From NCBI GenBank assembly GCA_030141605.1, contig JAQGDQ010001672.1, positions 1-30,258 of the forward strand: a stretch of DNA of 30,258 nucleotides, in the 5' to 3' direction. The notes under the pieces are model-generated. The model worked only from the letters and a program-made list of their open reading frames with translations, had not been told where the DNA came from and searched no databases. Shown piece by piece: positions 11,001-17,600 of the stretch. Positions within the stretch are counted from its first letter, which is position 1. The number at the start of each line of letters is the position of its first letter. A program made the position numbers and the translations under genes. This DNA is from Tubiluchus corallicola (Eukaryota; Priapulida; Priapulimorpha; Priapulimorphida; Tubiluchidae).

Positions 11001-14000
11001 CTAAATTTGGCTTATATGCGAGTATATACGGTATGTTTTCTTATCAATTATATAACATCTACTGTCCGAACAAACATTTTTGCATTATTATATTTCGTTT
11101 TAGTAATACTTTACAGTTCAGTTGGTGCTTGAGAACGGATTATTTGCTTTTATATTATTTCTTACGGGAATAAATGATTCAGTTCTCAACCATATCGGTT
11201 TTCAAACACTTTTTAGGAACGAATTATGGTCAAAAACAGAGGTACTACTGTATATTATATGTATACTTTCACTGCATCACAGATACAAGCCTTTGTGGTG
11301 ACATTTGCTGTCATGGTTGTACGTAGTCAGTAATAAAATGGATGCTGCACTAGACCAAGTCCTGCACAGTGCGGTGCTGGGCCTAGCCTTACTGTACGTA
11401 GTCAGTAATCAATTGGATTCGGCACTAGACCAAGTCCCGCACAGTGCGGCACTTGGTCCAGCCTTACTGTACGTAGTCAGTAATCAATTGGATTCGGCAC
11501 TAGACCAAGTCCCGCACAGTGCGGCACTGGGCCTAGCCTTACTGTACGTAGTCAGTAATCAATTGGATTCGGCACTAAACCAAGTCCCGCACAGTGCAGT
11601 ACTTGGCCCAGCCTTACTGTACGTAGTCAGTAATCAAACGGATGCTGCACTAGACCAAGTCCCGCACAGTGCGGTAATTGGCCCAGCCTTACTGTACGTA
11701 CTCAGTAATCAAACGGATGCTGCACTAGACCAAGTCCTGCAAAGTTCGGTACTTGGCCCAGCCTTACTGTACGTACTCAGTAATCAAACGGATGCTGCAC
11801 TAGACCAAGTCCCACACAGTGCGGCACTTGGTCCAGCCTATGTACCGTGCAAATGTTTGTAATGCGCGTTTCCACGGCAATGCAAAACTTACGAATACTT
11901 CAAAATCCCTTCTAGTTTGTTCGTCCAGATGATGACAGTCTTGTCCGCAGAGCCGGAAGCAAATCTCTTTCCATCTTTAGCATAAGCTACACAGTACACG
12001 GTGTCCTTGTGTCCCTTCAACGGCTGAATTAACGTCCCGTCGGCGGTGTCGTAGATGAAGACTCGACTGCCGGCAGCCACGACAAGCTGTGACCCGTCCG
12101 GACGAAAACAAAGGTCATAGATGCTGCAAAAAGAGAAAGTCATAGATAAAATTTTAGAGAACAAATCAGGTAAATGGTAAGGGTGAGCATGAAACATTTG
12201 AGTTCAATTCGAACGAGTTTTTAGTTCAAGTTTTATTCATACCTAAAAAGGTCATAGATGCTGAAAAAAGAGAGTCATAGATAAAATTTTAGAGAACAAA
12301 TCAGATAAATGGTAAGGGTGAGCATCAAGCATTTGAGTTCAATTCGAACGAGTTTTTTCAGTTCAAATTTCATTCATACTTAAAATTAAAGATTCGAATA
12401 ATTAAGCTCTTCAACTACATATGTTCTTTATCATTATAACGTTTGAAACGCTATGCAGTCGGCACAATTTATCTGTAAAATCTGCATAAAAGTTTTAATT
12501 AATTAGTGATTTTATTACTGAACAAAATCAAGCAATATGCACGATCTTTGTGCGACTGCTTTTTATTAGTGATTCGAAAATTTATTGGAAATTCTTTAAA
12601 ACTGAATTCAAATTTGATTTGGGTTCGGAAATGCTGAAGTCTAGTTTGAATCGAGTTCGAAAACTTCTCACAAATTCGATTTGAATTCGTTTTCTGGTAG
12701 CGAGTAAACACCTCTAACAATAGCGCAACCTATTATCTTTCTTCCTACCACTTCCACTAACACATCCTTCTACCCTTCCTGTGTGATCTAACCTTTCTCC
12801 CAGTTCTTTTTTGTTCACTCATCCATTCTTATTTTATCTGGTTCACATGACAGTGGGCTTATACAAGCCTTTGCTTCTCTAGCCCACTGCAGTACAATTA
12901 TTCTTTTATGATAACGATAGTGTATGAAACATAACAATTTAATACAGTAGATGTAATAATTTTGATGTCACTGTGTGTTTTATATTGTACTGAATGTGAT
13001 AATAATAATAAATAAAAAAATAAAAAATTAAAGAGCATGAAAGAAATGCCTAAAACTTTATTGGGTCGGTAAACAAAGTAAAGCTCATGTTACGTTGAGT
13101 CATAGGTCATTAGTCATGTATTTTACATCATGAGATATTTCACTCCCACTTAGCAATGGTACCCGAGGATGATGGACACCAATGTATTTTCCTTTTTTAT
13201 AACAAAAAATAAAGTGTTAACCTAACAAGGATTAGAATAATTATCACAGGGGAAGCATCTAAAGATCGGAGGGGTAAAAAGCGATCAATCGCGCTTAACC
13301 CCTCTCCGCATTGTAAGATGTATCTGAGTAAGATGTAAGCAATAATTACCGGAGTAATATTTGTTTTATTTTTTATTTCATTTCATTAACTTTTTAATCT
13401 GTCAGAAAATAGCCATCAGTTGATGTTGTATTTTGCAATATTTTGACAATAGATAAAATTTTGGAAGGAGTTTACAACCCTAGCCCTAACCATATTTGTA
13501 ACAATAACCTTAACCCTAATCCCAACCTAACCCTAATCCATATCCTAATCCAGCAAACGAATTTCTTGTTTGTGGGGAATTGCAAACTTTAGCCAAAATT
13601 TTTACTACAAGAGAATATTTGTTTACATCTTACTCTATTTTTAAAATTTACTGGTCATTTAATAAAGTTAATGAACGGAACCAGTACCAAATAGCCTTTG
13701 GATTTTTTTTTCATTTGCCGCTTATTAGAATCACTTTCAAATATTACGTAAATTTGACCTAAAAATTTTGGTAACTTCAACGGTCTGGCCTAAGTGACTT
13801 TCATCTTTATGGTAACATGAGCTATCATCTGCTAAACCAATATTAACTAACTGAAGTCAATTAAATATCAAAATTATAATAAGAATTATGGTGACAATCT
13901 CGATAATGTCTGTATATGATTTCGAATTACATCCATTCACATTAGATTTATTATATACAATGTCATTATATACAACATTATGAAAGATACATCAGCACAT

Positions 14001-14095
14001 AAAGTCAACAAATTTAAAAAAGAAAAAGGTACCAACCACTGTTCAACTTTGTCTTTATCGTGAACTTTGTCGAGCCAAGTCGGAATTGCTCTCAT
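4681..14095 (-). CDS. IFT122: Intraflagellar transport protein 122 (IFT122), N-terminal part, exons 1-7
   Basis: IFT122 is a core subunit of the IFT-A complex, which drives retrograde transport in cilia and helps membrane cargo enter them. I assembled seven - strand exons: 14037-14095, 11893-12123, 7981-8057, 7071-7204, 6220-6290, 5781-5856 and 4681-4872. All have AG/GT borders and compatible phases, and they join into 280 codons without a stop. The product starts [16 protein letters not shown] and carries WD40 blades, including the family-typical stretches [34 protein letters not shown] and YQLSGKQIGKDR. Vertebrate IFT122 is about 1,240 residues, so only the first WD40 propeller region is present and the rest lies outside the window. 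Exon 8 appears only in reverse orientation at 1793. The ATG at 14095 was chosen because the family start aligns there. An in-frame ATG at 14143 gives an extension with no family resemblance. Confidence 0.95.
4873..5780 (-). other. IFT122 intron 6
   Basis: Non-coding. 5055-5250 is AT-rich and contains three copies of ATTATAGGAC (near 5160, 5200 and 5228). The rest, including a GC-richer stretch at 5560-5700, shows nothing I can name. Confidence 0.6.
5781..5856 (-). CDS. IFT122: IFT122 exon 6
   Basis: A 76-nt exon with acceptor TTTGTTTCTAG and donor GTAAAAT. It encodes (K)[20 protein letters not shown] then LSGKQ. It matches the [20 protein letters not shown] region of the family. A charged insertion present in vertebrates between exons 5 and 6 is absent. 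Confidence 0.95.
5887..6100 (+). mobile_element. Fragment of hAT-like non-autonomous element
   Basis: GTGCGGCCCGCAAAAGATTTG, CCAGCCGAAGTCCGCGCCAC and GTGCGGGTAGTTTTTTC are shared with the complete element at 16361-16825. This copy lacks both terminal inverted repeats. It lies in IFT122 intron 5, between exons 5 and 6. Confidence 0.75.
6220..6290 (-). CDS. IFT122: IFT122 exon 5
   Basis: A 71-nt exon with acceptor CCTTTCCAG and donor GTTAGT. It encodes [20 protein letters not shown] then NPS plus AA. It matches the NGEEKVKIERPGG...VWSICWNPS segment of vertebrate IFT122. Confidence 0.95.
6386..7003 (+). repeat. Interspersed repeat family C, full-length copy 1
   Basis: About 620 bp, beginning GCTTGCATAGCAAAATCGTC and ending near GGTGCATTCTATTTCGAAGC. 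A similar full-length copy is at 27846-28452 and a 5' partial copy at 26228-26512. Internal landmarks include ATTCACACATCCTGAATC and TTGAAGTTGAGGTGCAG. No transposase or clear terminal inverted repeats were found, so the class is unknown. It lies in IFT122 intron 4 and ends about 70 bp from exon 4. Confidence 0.85.
7071..7204 (-). CDS. IFT122: IFT122 exon 4
   Basis: A 134-nt exon with acceptor TTTTTTAG and donor GTACTT. It encodes [33 protein letters not shown] and ends SIRNK in phase 0. These are strongly conserved WD40 residues of IFT122. Confidence 0.96.
7205..7605 (-). other. Distal part of IFT122 intron 3
   Basis: AT-rich non-coding sequence between exon 4 and the 12-bp minisatellite. 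I see nothing recognisable in it. Confidence 0.55.
7609..7966 (+). repeat. 12-bp minisatellite (CTTGCAACACTT)
   Basis: About 30 copies of CTTGCAACA(C/T)TT with few length changes. The array stops about 15 bp from the donor of IFT122 exon 3. The 12-bp period leaves several frames open on both strands (LATL, LQHF or LQEV repeats). I judge these to be by-products of the period. Confidence 0.96.
7981..8057 (-). CDS. IFT122: IFT122 exon 3
   Basis: A 77-nt exon, too short to stand out as an open frame, found by searching the intron for the missing WD segment. It encodes [20 protein letters not shown] followed by ACGDF. Phases fit exactly: TC|A makes a Ser with exon 2 and G|GT makes a Gly with exon 4. 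The acceptor is CTTTTCAG and the donor GTAGGT. In other IFT122 proteins the last part reads SCSSSDFG, so ACGDFG is slightly divergent. A 12-bp minisatellite lies just past the donor and an interspersed repeat just before the acceptor. Confidence 0.93.
8067..8475 (+). repeat. Interspersed repeat family R, copy 1
   Basis: About 400 bp, from TTATAAGTTTATTTATTTCC to GAATGCAGGTGATTAC. A close reverse-strand copy is at 23872-24264. It contains a G run at 8336-8346 and no coding capacity. Its start lies within about 10 bp of the exon 3 acceptor of IFT122, so it supplies much of the upstream splice environment. The class is unknown. Confidence 0.88.
8871..9145 (+). repeat. Interspersed repeat family D, copy 1
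   Basis: Shares CGTTTTGTATGAT, GGAGACTAAAA, GATTTTAAATAT(C/T)CCACAATTCA and GAGCTCA(C/T)GAGGTA with 15866-16355. It is cut off at its 3' side by the Tc1-like element starting near 9151. Confidence 0.8.
9151..9985 (+). mobile_element. Tc1-like transposon with internal deletion
   Basis: The left end has GCAAAAGTTTAAGACCAAG (from 9157). The right side carries the inverse TTTGGTCTTAAA at 9974-9985, after which the terminal repeat diverges. Between them is a broken Tc1-type transposase. It is inserted in IFT122 intron 2, beside family D. Confidence 0.82.
9329..9834 (+). pseudogene. Tc1 transposase remnant (internally deleted and frameshifted)
   Basis: The N-terminal part from [12 protein letters not shown] is a paired-like helix-turn-helix ([26 protein letters not shown]) followed by the GRPRKST hinge. 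After HIMRRM the sequence jumps directly to QDGAPCHRS, the motif around the second catalytic Asp. The first catalytic Asp and more than a hundred residues are missing. A frameshift follows near 9580. A second frame then supplies the C-terminal end with [15 protein letters not shown], which carries the final acidic residue of the catalytic triad, and ends FGGHTKY. Full Tc1 transposases have about 340 residues. This copy cannot be active. Confidence 0.92.
10036..10060 (+). repeat. Solo Tc1-type terminal repeat
   Basis: GTGCAAAAGTTTAAGACCAAAG repeats the left end of the Tc1 element in the same orientation, about 50 bp after its right end. It is either a remnant of a second element or a rearranged terminus. 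Confidence 0.7.
10401..11033 (+). mobile_element. MITE with CCGTATATACTCGCATATAAG ends (inner element)
   Basis: Perfect or near-perfect terminal inverted repeats: TACCGTATATACTCGCATAT at 10401 and its inverse ending at 11033, with TA on both sides. Extra AAGCCGACC(C) motifs lie near both ends. The interior holds a 168-bp tandem duplication. Open frames through it come from that duplication. Confidence 0.88.
10505..10840 (+). repeat. 168-bp tandem duplication inside the inner MITE
   Basis: CAACTTGTCTAATTTTACTC starts at 10505 and again at 10673. The two units are almost identical through the GTGGACGGCGATCCCCCAC end. Confidence 0.93.
11309..11845 (+). repeat. 75-bp satellite with a palindrome in every unit
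   Basis: About seven copies. ACTGTACGTA(G/C)TCAGTAATC recurs at 11391, 11466, 11541, 11616, 11691 and 11766. Each unit contains CCAAGTCCCGCAC-A-GTGCGG(T/C)ACTTGG, an imperfect 27-bp palindrome, and the short palindrome GTACGTA(C). The 75-bp period leaves a 185-codon frame open with a 25-residue repeat. It sits in IFT122 intron 2, on the opposite strand, so I regard that frame as non-coding. Confidence 0.95.
11893..12123 (-). CDS. IFT122: IFT122 exon 2
   Basis: A 231-nt exon with acceptor TCTTTTTGCAG and donor GTAAGT. It encodes [19 protein letters not shown], then the first WD repeats with [16 protein letters not shown] and [10 protein letters not shown], and ends KLEGILKY plus TC. A 75-bp satellite ends about 45 bp beyond the donor. 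The acceptor region is duplicated about 135 bp upstream in the intron. Confidence 0.97.
12111..12376 (+). repeat. About 135-bp tandem duplication covering the IFT122 exon 2 acceptor
   Basis: AAGGTCATAGATGCTG(C)AAAAAGAGA and the following TCATAGATAAAATTTTAGAG to TTCAATTCGAACGAG occur twice, offset by 135-137 bp. The first copy includes the last 13 bases at the 5' side of exon 2 and its acceptor. The second lies in intron 1. Confidence 0.92.
12313..12716 (+). mobile_element. MITE family with GGGTGAGCAT ends, copy 1
   Basis: Shares the start (A)AGGGTGA(G/A)CAT, then TTCAATTCGAAC, AGATTCGAATAATT, GCAATATGCACGATCTTTGT and AAATTCGATT with 24490-24868. Repeated TTCGAATTCGA motifs occur throughout. 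The 3' end is degraded here. It lies in IFT122 intron 1. Confidence 0.75.
12740..13030 (+). other. Possible retroelement 3' tail in IFT122 intron 1
   Basis: A pyrimidine-rich, non-coding stretch ends in GTGATAATAATAATAAATAAAAAAATAAAAAA, which resembles the simple A-rich tail of a LINE or SINE. There is no protein homology and no second copy in the window. Confidence 0.3.
13040..14036 (-). other. 5' part of IFT122 intron 1
   Basis: AT-rich, with no gene seen. It holds a GC-rich hairpin near 13267-13310 and a degenerate CCCTAA-rich stretch at 13475-13553. Confidence 0.5.
13475..13553 (+). repeat. Degenerate telomere-like CCCTAA stretch
   Basis: AACCCTAGCCCTAACC, then CCTTAACCCTAATCCCAACC and TAACCCTAATCC. 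These are imperfect copies of CCCTAA, the animal telomere repeat, broken by about 20 unrelated bases. Confidence 0.6.
14037..14095 (-). CDS. IFT122: IFT122 exon 1
   Basis: A 59-nt exon encoding M-R-A-I-P-T-W through V-E-Q plus two bases (TG), followed by the donor GTTGGT. The TG joins the leading C of exon 2 to make Cys20, giving VEQC-IYDL as in other IFT122 proteins. It is short and easily missed by gene finders. Confidence 0.9.
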
Positions 14096-14454
14096 GCTTA
14101 TGCAATCTTTAAAATTAACGTTTAGTTTAACTATGTTTTCCAACTTTTCAGCTTCACATTATTTTCACGCTTGGAATTTTGCGCCAATGAGAGTAATCTT
14201 CTCAATAAGTCAAGAAGTCTTTCTCAACGGGCGCCAGCAACATTATCAATACCATTAATTAATTGTCTAACATTTAGTCATTTTAATTAACCACTAAGGT
14301 ATTATTCGCTAAAAATTAGTTAGACAAGTGAAATTCATCATGACAGTAATTAGAACAGAAAATAACTTATCATTTTTACTTGTTTCACATGCTGTCGGAA
14401 AAACAAAATTTACTTTTCGTTTATGCCGTGGGAATTCACGACGAAGTTACGAAA
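14096..14454. promoter_or_regulatory. Shared divergent promoter of IFT122 and COG4
   Basis: Only 359 bp separate the IFT122 ATG (14095, -) from the COG4 ATG (14455, +), so both promoters and 5' UTRs must fit here. Visible candidates are a CCAAT box in GCGCCAATGAG at 14181-14191 and, on the - strand, GTTGCTGGCGCC around 14230-14241. The latter resembles half of an RFX X-box (GTTRCC...), the usual control site of cilia genes. The X-box match is imperfect. No TATA box is obvious. Confidence 0.6.
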
Positions 14455-14637
14455 ATGGCGTCCGCTGCAACGTGTAAAGCCGGTGAAAAGTGTTCTAACA
14501 CGTTCAATACAGAAAATTTAACAAATCTTGATGAAATAAAAGCCGCGTATGATAAGTTGTGTGTTGACGAAGAGGAAATTACAGCTGATCTTGACAAATT
14601 ACTGCAAGATCAGTATAATCTTAATGCAAAAGTGCAG
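14455..14637 (+). CDS. COG4: COG4 exon 1
   Basis: 183 nt, residues 1-61, from MASAATCKAG to LNAKVQ, then donor GTCTGT. It contains the heptad-like NLDEIKAAYDKLCVDEEEI and LDKLLQDQ, the N-terminal helix of the family. Confidence 0.9.
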
Positions 14638-17600
14638 GTCTGTAGGTCTGGCCTAGTTACATGTTGCAAATCATTTTCACGTAACACTAATTTGCCGCAA
14701 GATATTTGTGTTAAAATTTTAGATTAAATTTTTGGGTAATCCAAACATTCACCTTATATCAAATTGTCAAACAAATTTTAATGATATTTCAAGACTTGTC
14801 AAAAAAGGCCCAGTCAGTAGCTTAGTACTGACGATTAATATGATTAAGATGAAGAACCTTTGCAGGTTTGGTACTTAGAGGTGGGCATGCCTAAGGTGAG
14901 GTAGGCAAGCAAATTTTTGAATTTATGTTATCCTTTTGCAGATTTCTGATTAGACAGAAATCTAATTATTGACAAGTAAATTTTATGAAAATGAATTTAG
15001 AGAAATTATGACGTAGACAATTTTAAGCAAAAATTCTTAGCGCATTTTTTCATGTATTTTAGCAAAAAAACAATTTATATGCATTTTTGTGTGGTCGTGA
15101 CAGGGCATTAATCGTAATCGACTAATTGGATTAGTCTGGATTGCAACCTTTTATAAATCGATATAACTGACAAGTGAACAGTATTTCTCTTATTCGAGAG
15201 CAAAATCTATGTATTACTTACTGACTAAAACGCAGTGTTTTAACACAAATAAACAGAAACGGCTTTATCTTCATTTTTCTCACCTTATACAATGCACACA
15301 GAGAAACACAGTGTTGCAAACTCTGTGTCGTGACGCTAAAGTTGTCGCTGGTGTGTTTTGGGAAGAGCTAACAACTGTCATTGGCAGGTTTATCAGACTG
15401 TTTTTGAAGTTGCGATGTTCGTGTTGAACAGATGAAATCACTGGATGAAAATATTGTTTAACTTTGCGATCAGCATTTTACTCAAAATCATAATCTCATG
15501 TCCGCAAAAATGGTAAACGTAATTAAGAATAGTAAACAAAAGTCAAAATAAAGCCAAAATATCATGGCATGTGAGTCAAAACATTGTTATAACCACACAA
15601 TTGTTTAAGCCCATTGCTTACCTTCAAATCTTACTGCCAATTGTAAAAACTATTATATTCACAGAGAAGCCAAGTAACATATAGAAACATATAGCAGTAG
15701 CAAGTACATAGATATGTTGAAAACTTCCAAGCGTTCAAACAGATGTCAGCACTGACTTAGTGGCAATGAAAAACTAAATTTTAAAACTACAAATCAAAAT
15801 TAATAATAAACTGTAAATTAAACGTTCGCATCTGAGACGGCTTTAAATTCATTGGCAGTAAAAACGCAGGAAGCGGCCATGTTTTCCCACGGCTAACTCT
15901 CGGCCAGGGTTGCCGTTTTGTATGATGCTCATTGCACTGGAGACTAAAAGTAGCGAATTTTCTGCCAAATCTGCCGTTAACGGCCGCGTAGTGTTGCATT
16001 TTATACTATAATTATCAGAACATACACGTTCATGATACCAGAAAGAGACTATGCAATAATCGATAATTATACGATAATTTACCAATGCGAAACTAAAAAA
16101 CGAAGCGTGAAAAAATGTGTATTGAAAAAATTTAAAAAGTTACTGCTAACCAGTGAGAAATAAATAAAATTTGATTTCAAATGATTTTAAATATTCCACA
16201 ATTCAACTTTAAACATTCACAGCACTTTAAAAAAATGTTTTTTTGTAAAAAACTTCCCTACTGACATCTCTTGAGCTCATGAGGTACGATGAGGAGAGAC
16301 GGGAACTTTTTTTTGTGGCCGGCCTTGTAAGTAATAAAATGTGTGTTTGAGACTGTAAATCAGGGTGTGCAAATTGCGGCCCGCCGAGAGAAATTGTGCG
16401 GCCCGCGAAGAGATTTGTCAAGCTAATGAAAGTGCGGTCCGGGCGACTAATTGAGTGTATCCAGCCGAAGTCCGTGCCACGATCCCAAAGATAGTGCGGG
16501 TAGTTTTTTCTACTAGATCGGATGCCATTAACCCTTACAAGACGGTTGTAGCTTAATGTCACTGTACTACACAGACTGTGTGATACACATTACTAATACG
16601 CATTGTAATGAAATTACCACTACCTGTCCTGAAAGTAGAAATATATGGTTTGTAATATAAATTTTAATAACTAGTTTCTTGAGTGTAGTAGTAATGATGT
16701 ACGCGTTTCGGAGGCAAAAAAATCGTTATTAGGCCTTTCTGTACTTGATCAAACTGCCTGTGGCCCTCAGGAATTGAGGGAAAGTTTAATGTGGCCCGGC
16801 TAGTCAGATAATTTGCACACCCCTGTTATAATGAGCTCACGAGGTATGGTGAGGAGAGACGGGAACTTTTTTGTAAGTAAGAGAATGTGTGTTTGAGCCT
16901 GTAAATCATAATTATGTTTACAATACGCATTTATATGATTGGATATTCCATTAAATTATTTAATAAATGATACAAAATAAATAATATATTGTTTTGTAAT
17001 TTGTAGGAACTCAATAAGCTATCACCGAGGCTCGGGTTGCTGGACACGGATGCAGCTCAACTATCCGGCATGATCAGCTTCACTTCAACTCTTGCCGACA
17101 ACGTCAGCAGTAAGGTCCGACAGCTGGACATCGCCAAGAGCAGGGTCAGCGAATCGTTGCAGCGAGTCGAGGACATCCTAGACCTAAAGTTCTGCACGGA
17201 CGGCGTTCAGGCCGCTCTTCAAAACGAAGACTACGAGCAGGCCGCCGCCCACATCCACCGGTTCTTGAGTTTGGACGAGAACCTCCTGCGTCACACGGCG
17301 GACGAAGGCGGACAGTTGGACATGGCGTTTAGTCTTCTGCACGAGGCCACGAATAAGTTGATCAGCTTCGTCAGAAAAGAGTTCGACGATGCGGTCGCTA
17401 ATGGCGACGTTGCTTCCATCGAACGATTCTTCAAGATTTTTCCGTTGCTCAATCTCCACGAGGAAGGGTTGAGAAAGTTTTCGGCGTACCTGTGTTCCAA
17501 GATTGCCGACACGGCAAACAAGAACCTCATCTCTGCTTTGGCTACGGATGCGAACGATAAACGAGCGAGCGTCATTTTCGCCGATACGATAACGTTGTTG

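Larger units (their letters stand above)
10132..11252 (+). mobile_element. Tigger/pogo-like MITE (outer element of a nested pair)
   Basis: The ends are CAGTCATACCTCCGTTTTCG (10134) and the inverse of CAGTAGTACCTCTGTTTTTG (to 11250), each flanked by TA. The CAGT(C/A)-TACCTC terminus and TA duplication are typical of Tigger/pogo elements. It carries no transposase. A second MITE at 10401-11033 is inserted inside it. Confidence 0.8.

Noticed and set aside
11305-11862. 185-codon frame with 25-residue repeats
   Set aside because: Follows from the 75-bp satellite; no protein resemblance, antisense to the IFT122 intron.
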